Shown here: one piece after another, positions 6,732-12,464 of the stretch
Position numbering within the stretch: the first letter of the stretch is position 1
Layout of the letters: every line of letters starts with the position of its first letter
Assembly: GCA_944363695.1 (NCBI GenBank)
Contig: CALVUW010000018.1
Span: 1-13,030 of the forward strand
Length of the DNA stretch: 13,030 bases
Source of the DNA: an uncultured Bacilli bacterium
GTDB lineage: Bacteria; Bacillota_I; Bacilli_A; RF39; UBA660
Direction: 5' to 3'
Translations under genes and position numbers: made by a program
The notes under the pieces: generated by a model
Told to the model about the DNA's origin: nothing
Database searches by the model: none
Seen by the model: the letters and a program-made list of their open reading frames with translations, nothing else

Positions 6732-7114
6732 AAGTATTAACTATTCGTGAGCCATGGGCTAGTTTAATTATGGAAGGGTACAAAATGTATGAATTTCGTA
6801 GTTGGAAAACAAATTATCGAGGTAAAATACTAATTCATGCTGGTAAATCGTTAGAAAAAGACAATGCGACAAAGTTCGCTGATTATCATTTATCTTATGT
6901 GTTAGGCGCTATTATTGGTGAAGCTGAACTGGTTGATTGCATCTTGGTAGATGAGCCTTTCATAAAAGAATTGCAAAAGAGGGATCCAATCGTTTATGGT
7001 CCTAGTGAACATAAACGTATTTATGCTTGGAAACTAGTAAATGTTAAGAAATATAAAAAGCCAGTTTTTGCAACTGGCAAATTGGGACTATGGAATTATG
7101 AAATAGAAGATTGA
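6728..7114 (+). CDS. ASCH-domain protein, translationally coupled to tgt
   Basis: A 128-residue single-domain ASCH (ASC-1 homology) protein. The diagnostic pattern is present: LTIREPWASLIMEGYK, then YEFRSWKTNYRGKILIHAGK, then a beta strand (VLGAIIGEAELVDC) and a C-terminal YAWKLVNVKKYKKPV...GKLGLWNYE. ASCH domains share a PUA-like beta-barrel and are thought to bind RNA or nucleotides; one subgroup (YqfB) hydrolyses N4-acetylcytidine. This protein belongs to the longer 'RQPWA/RxW' type often seen in phages and bacterial genomes, whose activity is not established. The ATGA overlap with tgt (6728-6731) and membership of an RNA-modification operon suggest an RNA-linked role. It closes the operon at a terminator shared with a convergent gene. 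Confidence 0.85.
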   Translation: MKVLTIREPWASLIMEGYKMYEFRSWKTNYRGKILIHAGKSLEKDNATKFADYHLSYVLGAIIGEAELVDCILVDEPFIKELQKRDPIVYGPSEHKRIYAWKLVNVKKYKKPVFATGKLGLWNYEIED

Positions 7115-7130
7115 TTATCTTCATTTTTTC
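7106..7130. terminator. Terminator between convergent ASCH and XRE genes
   Basis: GAAGAT (7106-7111) pairs with ATCTTC (7117-7122) around TGATT and is followed by ATTTTTTC on the plus strand. The hairpin covers the ends of both converging genes (plus stop at 7112-7114, minus stop at 7121-7123). The plus-strand T run is good; on the minus strand the downstream run is weaker, so bidirectional action is possible but less certain. Confidence 0.7.
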
Positions 7131-7375
7131 TTTTTATTGGGATGATTATTTTTAATATAACGTTCATATTCAAATAAATCATTAGGCGTCATTTTTAGAA
7201 AATAACATAATTCAGGAATAAAAACAGAAGGGAAATTTAATTTCCCGTTTTCATACCGAGAATATAGATCTTGTCCTACTCCTAGGTGTTCAGCGACCTC
7301 TTTCTGCGTTAGGTTAAGCATTTTTCGCTGTTCTTTCATTTTATCGTGAAAATCAATATTGACATTTGTATTCAT
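7121..7375 (-). CDS. XRE-family helix-turn-helix regulator
   Basis: An 84-residue protein that is almost entirely one Cro/C1-type HTH. MKEQRKMLNLTQKEVAEHLGVGQDLYSRYENGKLNFP covers helices 1-4, with the recognition helix around VGQDLYSRYENG, followed by helix 5 (PELCYFLKMTPNDLFEYE). The C-terminus is a short Lys-rich tail (NHPNKKKK). It has no sensor or dimerisation domain beyond the HTH, as in small autonomous regulators. The start ATG (7373-7375) is preceded on the minus strand by GGGTGA. It is transcribed divergently from frr and convergently to the RNA-modification operon, the only minus-strand gene here. It could autoregulate, since repeats lie in the intergenic region. Its target is unknown. 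Confidence 0.88.
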   Translation of the reverse strand: MNTNVNIDFHDKMKEQRKMLNLTQKEVAEHLGVGQDLYSRYENGKLNFPSVFIPELCYFLKMTPNDLFEYERYIKNNHPNKKKK

Positions 7376-7408
7376 ATTATCGTCACCCGCACTTCATATA
7401 CTATATTT

Positions 7409-7437
7409 ATTATAACAAAAAGATGCATAAGATAACA
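7409..7437 (-). promoter_or_regulatory. Probable promoter of the XRE gene (minus strand)
   Basis: On the minus strand TATAAT lies at 7414-7409, preceded by TGT, giving an extended -10. The -35 position (7437-7432, TGTTAT) is a poor match. The extended -10 could compensate. Confidence 0.5.
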
Positions 7438-7445
7438 GTTAGCAT

Positions 7446-7474
7446 TTGATAATTTTCTATATTTATAGTAAAAT
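7446..7474 (+). promoter_or_regulatory. Promoter of frr
   Basis: TTGATA (7446-7451), a 17-bp spacer and TAAAAT (7469-7474). Transcription should begin near 7481, which would give a leader of about 14 nt carrying the AAGGAGA site. Confidence 0.7.
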
Positions 7475-7494
7475 AAATGCAAGGAGAAAGAATT

Positions 7495-8040
7495 ATGAAC
7501 GAAGAAATAATAAAAGATGTAGAAAATAAAATGAAAAATGCAATTGCCAATCTAGAAAAACGATTTACAACGGTTAGAGCAGGACGTGCTAATCCTTCTA
7601 GCTTGGATGGTGTAATGGTAGAATATTATGGCTCTATGACACCGTTAAAACAGCTAGCAACAATTTCAGTACCTGAAGCTACTCAGTTATTAATCAAACC
7701 ATTTGATAAAAGCTGTTTAGGGGCTATTGAAAAAGCTATTATTGCGGCTAATTTAGGATATAATCCTGGTAATGATGGGGAAACAATTCGTATTGTGATT
7801 CCTGCTTTAACAGAAGAACGCCGTAAAGAACTAACAAAACAAGTAAAAGCAATGGGTGAAGAGGCAAAGGTTGTCATTCGTAATATTCGTCATGAAGCTA
7901 ATGAGAAGATTGAAAAAATGGAATTACCAGAAGATGAAGAAAAGGGCATGATGAATCAAGTACAAGATTATGTCAATGAATATAATAAAGAAGTAGATCG
8001 TCTTTATAAAGAAAAAGAGCAAGAATTATTAACAGTCTAA
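7495..8040 (+). CDS. frr: Ribosome recycling factor
   Basis: A 181-residue RRF (usual length about 185) that splits post-termination 70S ribosomes with EF-G. Landmarks are FTTVRAGRANPSSLDGVMVEYYG near residue 25-45, TPLKQLATISVPEA, the hinge and beta domain with GNDGETIRIVIPALTEERR, and the long C-terminal helix of the three-helix bundle. ATG 7477 is in frame and would add six residues, but AAGGAGA (7481-7487) lies inside that extension and is correctly spaced for ATG 7495, and the family starts close to here. In many genomes frr follows tsf-pyrH; here it stands alone behind its own promoter. There is no convincing terminator after it, and the pheST promoter starts two bases after its stop. 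Confidence 0.97.
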   Translation: MNEEIIKDVENKMKNAIANLEKRFTTVRAGRANPSSLDGVMVEYYGSMTPLKQLATISVPEATQLLIKPFDKSCLGAIEKAIIAANLGYNPGNDGETIRIVIPALTEERRKELTKQVKAMGEEAKVVIRNIRHEANEKIEKMELPEDEEKGMMNQVQDYVNEYNKEVDRLYKEKEQELLTV

Positions 8041-8041
8041 C

Positions 8042-8070
8042 TTGCAATTCGTTAATTAGATTGTTATAAT
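8042..8070 (+). promoter_or_regulatory. Promoter of the T-box-pheST unit
   Basis: TTGCAA (8042-8047), a 17-bp spacer and TATAAT (8065-8070), with TGT before the -10 (extended). The -35 begins immediately after the frr stop. The expected start is near 8077, at the beginning of the T-box leader. Confidence 0.8.
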
Positions 8071-8077
8071 AAGTAAA

Positions 8078-8274
8078 GTTTAAATGTGATGCCGAAGAAG
8101 TAGTAATAAAGTAAATGAGGTTAAGAGAGTCTATGGCTGGTGAAAATAGATCTTCATTCTTTATGAATTCACCTTCGAAACTGCCGTTTAGGTCGGGTCG
8201 CTCCGTTATCAGTCATAAAGAAACAATTAAGGTGGTACCACGGCTTTTCGTCCTTAGGAAAGCGTGGTTTTTTA
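8078..8274 (+). ncRNA. T-box riboswitch, phenylalanine-specific
   Basis: The conserved T-box sequence AAGGTGGTACCACGG lies at 8229-8243. Stem I is closed by CGAAG (8093-8097) with CTTCG (8173-8177). It contains the AGAGAG...CTATGGCTGGTGAAAATAG apical region. The likely specifier codon is TTC at 8168-8170 (Phe) in GAATTCACC. UGGU at 8233-8236 would pair with the ACCA 3' end of uncharged tRNA-Phe (discriminator A). CCGT (8203-8206) with ACGG (8240-8243) builds the antiterminator. It competes with a terminator in which ACCAC (8237-8241) pairs with GTGGT (8264-8268), followed by T6. Low Phe-tRNA charging therefore turns on pheST. Confidence 0.95.
8237..8273 (+). terminator. Regulated terminator of the T-box leader
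   Basis: ACCAC (8237-8241) pairs with GTGGT (8264-8268) and GCTTT (8243-8247) with AAAGC (8259-8263), with one bulged G, followed by T residues 8268-8273. It shares bases with the antiterminator and so is conditional on tRNA-Phe charging. Confidence 0.9.
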
Positions 8275-8295
8275 TTTTAAAAGGAGGAGGAAAAC

Positions 8296-9348
8296 ATGAA
8301 AGACAAAATTCAATCACTTCAAACACAATTTGCTGCTGATAGTAAAAATGTAGATGATCGTATGGCTATTCAAGAGCTAAAGACGAAATATATTGGTAAA
8401 AAAGGATTGATTACCGAGTTGATGAGTTCATTAAAAGATATGGACAAAGAAGATAAGAAAACATATGGGCAATTGATCAATCAAGTAAGAACTGAATTTG
8501 TAACAGTCATTGATGAGAAAGAAAAATCCTTAGCGCAGGCTGAATTAGATCGTAAATTGCAAGAAGAAACAATAGATGTTAGTTTGCCAGGCGAAAAAAT
8601 CAAACGTGGTTCTTTACATCCATTTAATCGTATTATTGAAGATGTAGAAGACTTCTTTGTTTCTATGGGTTATGATGTTGTGGATGGTCCAGAATTAGAA
8701 ACAGATGAAAATTGTTTCCAACGATTAAATGTACCGTTAGGTCATCCTGCTCGTGATGCCCAAGATACGTTCTATATCGATGAAGAATATTTATTACGTA
8801 CACAAACTTCTGCTGTTCAGGCTAGAACGATGCAAGAAAATAAAGAAAAAACGCCTATTCGCATGATTTGCCCTGGCAAAGTATACCGCCGTGATGATGA
8901 TGCGACCCATTCTCATCAGTTTGGACAAGTAGAAGGATTAGTCGTTGATAAAGATATTTCATTAGCTGATTTAAAAGGAACGCTAGAATTATTTGCAAAA
9001 AAAATGTTGGGTGAAAACACTAAAGTTCGCTTTCGACCTAGCTTCTTCCCATTTACAGAACCTAGTGTAGAAGTAGATGTCAGCTGCTTTAAATGTGGCG
9101 GTAAAGGTTGTACTTTATGTAAACAAACTGGTTGGATTGAATTACTAGGTGCTGGTATGGTCCATCCTAATGTACTTAGTATGGGTGGTTATGATCCAAA
9201 AGTATGGAGCGGCTTTGCTTTTGGTACTGGATTAGATCGATTAGCCATGTTCCGTTATGCTATTCCAGATATCCGTTATTTATATACCAATGATGTACGT
9301 TTCTTAGAGCAATTTGCTAGAAAGGATGAAGAAAATGTTATTAAGTAG
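8296..9348 (+). CDS. pheS: Phenylalanyl-tRNA synthetase alpha subunit
   Basis: A 350-residue class II synthetase alpha chain, full length (about 340-350). The N-terminal ~90 residues form the tRNA-binding coiled coil. Motif 1 is around LHPFNRIIEDVEDFF; LLRTQTSAVQARTM and PGKVYRRDDDATHSHQFGQVEG carry motif 2; GFAFGTGLDRLAM is motif 3. Ala308 in GFAFG lines the Phe pocket and is the usual residue there. Cys264, Cys267, Cys272 and Cys275 form a CxxC-x4-CxxC knuckle that many Bacillota PheS proteins share. AAGGAGGAGG (8281-8290) precedes the start. Expression is controlled by the Phe T-box. It overlaps pheT by 14 bases. Confidence 0.98.
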   Translation: MKDKIQSLQTQFAADSKNVDDRMAIQELKTKYIGKKGLITELMSSLKDMDKEDKKTYGQLINQVRTEFVTVIDEKEKSLAQAELDRKLQEETIDVSLPGEKIKRGSLHPFNRIIEDVEDFFVSMGYDVVDGPELETDENCFQRLNVPLGHPARDAQDTFYIDEEYLLRTQTSAVQARTMQENKEKTPIRMICPGKVYRRDDDATHSHQFGQVEGLVVDKDISLADLKGTLELFAKKMLGENTKVRFRPSFFPFTEPSVEVDVSCFKCGGKGCTLCKQTGWIELLGAGMVHPNVLSMGGYDPKVWSGFAFGTGLDRLAMFRYAIPDIRYLYTNDVRFLEQFARKDEENVIK

Positions 9349-11695
9349 AAAATTTGTCAGTGATTATGTTGACATTGATGTTGATACAAAAACTTTAGCC
9401 GAAGATATGACCGGAATTGGTAATGAATATGATAGTTGTGGCAAACTATTACCAGTTTCTAATCTTGTGATTGGTAAAGTAGTAGATTGTATAGCTCATC
9501 CTGATAGTGATCATTTACATGTATGCCAAGTAGATATTGGCCAAGAAACTTTACAGATCGTCTGTGGTGCTCCTAATGTAAGAGCTGGCCTAAAAGTTAT
9601 AGTAGCTTTAAATGGAGCAGTATTACCTGGTGGTATCATTAAGAAAAGTATCATTCGTGGGCAGGAGTCTAATGGTATGTTATGCTCTATGGCAGAGCTT
9701 GGACTTGAACATAAATTTTTAACAGAAAAAGATGTCGCTGGTATTCAGGAACTACCAGATGATGCACCAGTTGGACAAGACCCTATTGCTTATTTACAAC
9801 TAGATGATGAAGTTATTGATTTTGAACTTACTTCTAATCGTGGGGATTTACTAAGTATTTTAGGTATGGCTTATGAAATCGGTGCTTTATATCAAAAACC
9901 AGTAAAAGAAATTGATACGACTTTTGCGGAAACAAAAGATGATATTAAGAAAAGTTTTACATTAGATGTACAAACTGATAAATGTCCATTATTTTTAGTA
10001 AAAAAAGTGACGAATGTAACCATTAAAGAAAGTCCTGATTTTATTAAAAATCGCTTAATCGCCTCAGGTATTCGTCCGATTAATAATGTTGTTGATATTT
10101 CTAATTATGTTATGTTAGAAACCGGTCAACCATTACACTATTATGATGCTGATCGCTTAGGAGATCGTTTAATCGTGCGCATGGCAGCAGACGAAGAAGT
10201 ATTAACAACGCTAGATCATCAAGAAAGAAGTTTAACCGATCAGGATATTGTGATTGCTACTTTAGATGGTGCTGTTGGACTAGCTGGTGTGATGGGTGGA
10301 CTTACAACTGAAATAGAAGAAGATACCAAAAATATCATCATTGAGGCTGCTATTTTTGATTCTACAACTATTCGTAAAACATCTAAGAAAGTATTACGAA
10401 GTGAAGCTAGTAATCGCTTTGAAAAAGGAATTGATCCAAAACGTACGTATTTAGCTTTATTACGCAGTTGTTATTTGTTAGAAAAATATGCTGATGCTAC
10501 GATTGTTGGTGGGATGGTAGAACATAAAAATATGCCAATCGAGGATAAGGTTATTCCTATTACCGTCGAAAAAATTAATCAAATTTTAGGTATCACCTTA
10601 TCTAAAGAAGAAATACTTACTATTTTTGATCGTTTAGCTTTTACTTATAAAGAACAAGATAATACTTTGTTAGTTACGGTACCAACAAGAAGAACTGATA
10701 TTTCGATTGCGGAAGATTTAATTGAGGAAGTTGGTAGAATCTATGGTATTGATAAAATTGTCGGAAAGCCAATGATCTTACCAGTAAAACCTGGTTATGT
10801 TAATAAAGATAAACGTTATATTCGGCATAAATTAGCAGACCTTGGTTTGAATGAGACCCTAAGTTATGCCTTGATTTCTGATAAAGACGTCTATCAATTT
10901 ACTGATCAACAATTTAAACCAATTAAAGTTTTAGATCCAATGAGTGAAGAACGCAATACTCTTCGGTATAGCCTATTAACTTCTTTGTTATCAATTTATC
11001 GTTATAACCGAGCAAGAGGACAAAAAGATATTCGCCTATTCGAAATTGGTAAAGGCTTTTATGCTTTAGGTGATCGTTATTATGAAGAGACAAAATTATC
11101 TATTTTAATGAGTGGACAGTATTGGACAGGACTTATGAGCCAAAAAATTGATTTCTATATTTTAAAAGGAATATTAGAAGAATTATTAGATAGCCTAGGA
11201 TTTCAACAACGCTATAGTTTTGTAGCCAAGGCCCATCCCGATCTACATCCAGGTCAAAGTGCTAGTATTAGTATAAATAATCAAATAATTGGTTTTATTG
11301 GTAAAATACATCCCGCTGTTGAAAAAGAAGATGTATATGTTGCTGAATTATCACTTGATAAATTGCTAGCGATGCGGGTTAAGGGAATGCAGTATAAAGA
11401 AATCTCTAAGTATCCAGCTATTAGCAAAGATGTAGCATTTGTAGTGGATCGTTCTATTACGAGTGAAATGCTAGAAAAAACGATTAAAAAAGCTGGTGGT
11501 CATTTATTAACATCTATTCGCTTATTTGATCTATATGAAGGCGAGCATATCGCTGCTGATAAAAAATCTCTAGCTTACAGTTTGACTTTCCAAGATATGA
11601 AGAGGACTTTAAATGAAGAAGAAGTTATGACTATCTTTGATAAAATCATTCATAGTGTCACAACGACCTATCAAGCAGATTTAAGAGATAAATAG
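9335..11695 (+). CDS. pheT: Phenylalanyl-tRNA synthetase beta subunit
   Basis: A 786-residue beta chain, close to the usual 790-805. Domains in order are: the N-terminal B1 segment; an EMAP-II-like OB domain (about 40-150; HPDSDHLHVCQVDIG, VCGAPNVRAGLKV); B3/B4 with ELTSNRGDLLSILGMAYE and the editing site region (GLAGVMGG); B5 (DISIAEDLIEEVGRIYG); the catalytic-like core (DPMSEERNTLRYSLL); and a C-terminal FDX-ACB anticodon-binding domain (ISKYPAISKDVAFVV to the end). It forms the alpha2-beta2 enzyme with PheS. Frames from 9314 or 9326 are longer, but ATG 9335 gives the family-like MLLSRKF start with GGA (9324-9326) eight bases upstream. The overlap with pheS implies coupled translation. A terminator follows. 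Confidence 0.97.
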   Translation: MLLSRKFVSDYVDIDVDTKTLAEDMTGIGNEYDSCGKLLPVSNLVIGKVVDCIAHPDSDHLHVCQVDIGQETLQIVCGAPNVRAGLKVIVALNGAVLPGGIIKKSIIRGQESNGMLCSMAELGLEHKFLTEKDVAGIQELPDDAPVGQDPIAYLQLDDEVIDFELTSNRGDLLSILGMAYEIGALYQKPVKEIDTTFAETKDDIKKSFTLDVQTDKCPLFLVKKVTNVTIKESPDFIKNRLIASGIRPINNVVDISNYVMLETGQPLHYYDADRLGDRLIVRMAADEEVLTTLDHQERSLTDQDIVIATLDGAVGLAGVMGGLTTEIEEDTKNIIIEAAIFDSTTIRKTSKKVLRSEASNRFEKGIDPKRTYLALLRSCYLLEKYADATIVGGMVEHKNMPIEDKVIPITVEKINQILGITLSKEEILTIFDRLAFTYKEQDNTLLVTVPTRRTDISIAEDLIEEVGRIYGIDKIVGKPMILPVKPGYVNKDKRYIRHKLADLGLNETLSYALISDKDVYQFTDQQFKPIKVLDPMSEERNTLRYSLLTSLLSIYRYNRARGQKDIRLFEIGKGFYALGDRYYEETKLSILMSGQYWTGLMSQKIDFYILKGILEELLDSLGFQQRYSFVAKAHPDLHPGQSASISINNQIIGFIGKIHPAVEKEDVYVAELSLDKLLAMRVKGMQYKEISKYPAISKDVAFVVDRSITSEMLEKTIKKAGGHLLTSIRLFDLYEGEHIAADKKSLAYSLTFQDMKRTLNEEEVMTIFDKIIHSVTTTYQADLRDK

Positions 11696-11702
11696 TTATG
11701 AG

Positions 11703-11728
11703 AGGTATCTGATAGTAGATACCTTTTT
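11703..11728 (+). terminator. Terminator of pheST
   Basis: AGGTATCT (11703-11710) pairs perfectly with AGATACCT (11717-11724) around GATAGT, followed by T residues to 11728. The stem lies eight bases after the pheT stop. Confidence 0.92.
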
Positions 11729-11730
11729 AT

Positions 11731-11758
11731 TTGTCGCATAATTCTTAGTCATTAACAT
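11731..11758 (+). promoter_or_regulatory. Possible promoter of the TspO/MBR gene
   Basis: TTGTCG (11731-11736) and TAACAT (11753-11758) with 16-bp spacing. The -35 is good and the -10 matches four of six consensus bases. It sits directly after the pheST terminator and would give a leader of about 15 nt containing AAGGTGAG. Confidence 0.45.
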
Positions 11759-11779
11759 AAACTAAATTAAGGTGAGTAT

Positions 11780-12238
11780 ATGAAAAATTGGAAGTTATAT
11801 GTTAAAACAATTTTAGTTCCAGTTGTCTTAGGTGGTATTGTTGGATGGTTTATTTCTTCATCTATTATGTATGATAATCTGATACAGCCCCCGTTAGCGC
11901 CGCCATCTTTTTTATTCCCGATTGTATGGACGATTCTTTATATTTTAATGGGAGTTTCCTATGGATTGTTAGTCCAAAATGGCCAAGATAGTGAAGATAT
12001 TAGTAGTATTTACTATTTACAATTATTCGTTAACTTATTATGGCCATTATTTTTCTTTGTTCTGCAATGGCGATTATTTGCTTTCTTTTGGCTATTATTA
12101 TTAATCGGTTTGGTAATTGTCATGATCATTCGCTTTTATCGTAATCATAGAGGAGCAGGGCTGTTGCAAATTCCGTATCTGTTGTGGTTGTTCTTTGCCG
12201 CTTACTTAAATCTATCTATTTATATTTTAAATGGATAG
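11780..12238 (+). CDS. TspO/MBR family membrane protein
   Basis: A 152-residue integral membrane protein, the usual TspO size (about 150-165). Five hydrophobic segments are visible at roughly residues 9-27, 44-65, 76-95, 98-117 and 128-149. Family motifs are present: PPLAPPSFLFPIVWTILYILMG between helices 1 and 2, LQLFVNLLWPLFFF in helix 3, and IPYLLWLFFAAYLNLSI in helix 5, including the conserved Trp and Asn. TspO proteins bind porphyrins and cholesterol-like ligands and act in tetrapyrrole or stress physiology; the bacterial role varies and is not fixed by this sequence. AAGGTGAG (11769-11776) precedes the start. It stands alone between the pheST terminator and a palindrome, with no tetrapyrrole genes nearby. 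Confidence 0.92.
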   Translation: MKNWKLYVKTILVPVVLGGIVGWFISSSIMYDNLIQPPLAPPSFLFPIVWTILYILMGVSYGLLVQNGQDSEDISSIYYLQLFVNLLWPLFFFVLQWRLFAFFWLLLLIGLVIVMIIRFYRNHRGAGLLQIPYLLWLFFAAYLNLSIYILNG

Positions 12239-12245
12239 TTGTCAA

Positions 12246-12263
12246 TATGGTTATATAACCATA
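12246..12263. repeat. 18-bp perfect palindrome, operator-like
   Basis: TATGGTTATATAACCATA reads identically on both strands. It lies 8 bases after the TspO gene's stop and 7 bases before the -35 box at 12271. It could be a dimeric repressor or activator site, or fold as a 7-bp hairpin. No T run follows, so it is not a standard terminator. Its function is inferred from position only. Confidence 0.55.
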
Positions 12264-12270
12264 AAAGATC

Positions 12271-12300
12271 TTGTCAAGAAAAAGTTTGGTATGCTATAAT
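12271..12300 (+). promoter_or_regulatory. Strong promoter of the right-hand secreted-protein locus
   Basis: TTGTCA (12271-12276), an 18-bp spacer and a perfect TATAAT (12295-12300), preceded by TGC (extended -10). The expected start is near 12307, about 158 nt before the next large coding region. Confidence 0.8.
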
Positions 12301-12306
12301 CGAACT

Positions 12307-12441
12307 ATAGAAAAATAGGGAAGTGACAAGAGATGAAAGATAGCAGTAGGTTAACCTGGGGGGGGATTTTAGCAGTATAATCAATACTTTCTTTCATCGT
12401 GTTAAGATAAGAACAGGATAATGGTATTCTGTTCTTTTTAG
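12307..12441 (+). ncRNA. Structured leader or small RNA of unknown class
   Basis: Between a strong promoter and a terminator lies about 135 nt with clear structure. GATGAAAGA (12332-12340) pairs perfectly with TCTTTCATC (12390-12398). Inside that stem are a 10-bp palindrome AGGTTAACCT (12348-12357), a G8 run (12358-12365), a hairpin AGTAT-AATCA-ATACT (12374-12388) and a direct repeat TAGCAGTA (12341-12348 and 12370-12377). A 15-codon frame (12333-12380) starts in the closing stem and spans the G run. I do not recognise a riboswitch, T-box, SRP RNA or 6S RNA class. It could be an attenuating leader for the gene at 12465, a stand-alone small RNA, or a peptide-coding leader. Confidence 0.5.
12409..12441 (+). 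terminator. Terminator or attenuator before the secreted-protein gene
   Basis: AAGAACAG (about 12409-12416) pairs with CTGTTCTT (about 12429-12436) around a loop of roughly 12 nt, with further inner A-T pairs, followed by a run of T to about 12440. It lies downstream of the promoter at 12271 and upstream of the coding start at 12465, so it would end the transcript unless it is regulated. Confidence 0.8.
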
Positions 12442-12464
12442 TGGTAAAAAATAGGAGGAGTAAA

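Noticed and set aside
7683..7877. Minus-strand open frame inside frr
   Set aside because: Antisense shadow of a highly conserved gene with no ribosome binding site.
8033..8063. Hairpin CAGTCTAA / TTAGATTG at the end of frr as a terminator
   Set aside because: The eight-pair stem is AT-rich with a G-U pair and a 15-base loop, and is followed by TTATAAT instead of a T run; it overlaps the pheST promoter and is too weak to call.
8115..8339. Open frame of 74 codons over the pheS leader
   Set aside because: It lies across the T-box riboswitch and its terminator, has no ribosome binding site and reads the antiterminator as codons; it is an accident of RNA structure.
12333..12380. 15-codon frame as a confirmed coding gene
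   Set aside because: It begins inside a strong stem, has only a modest upstream purine stretch and resembles no known leader peptide; kept as part of the leader observation only.
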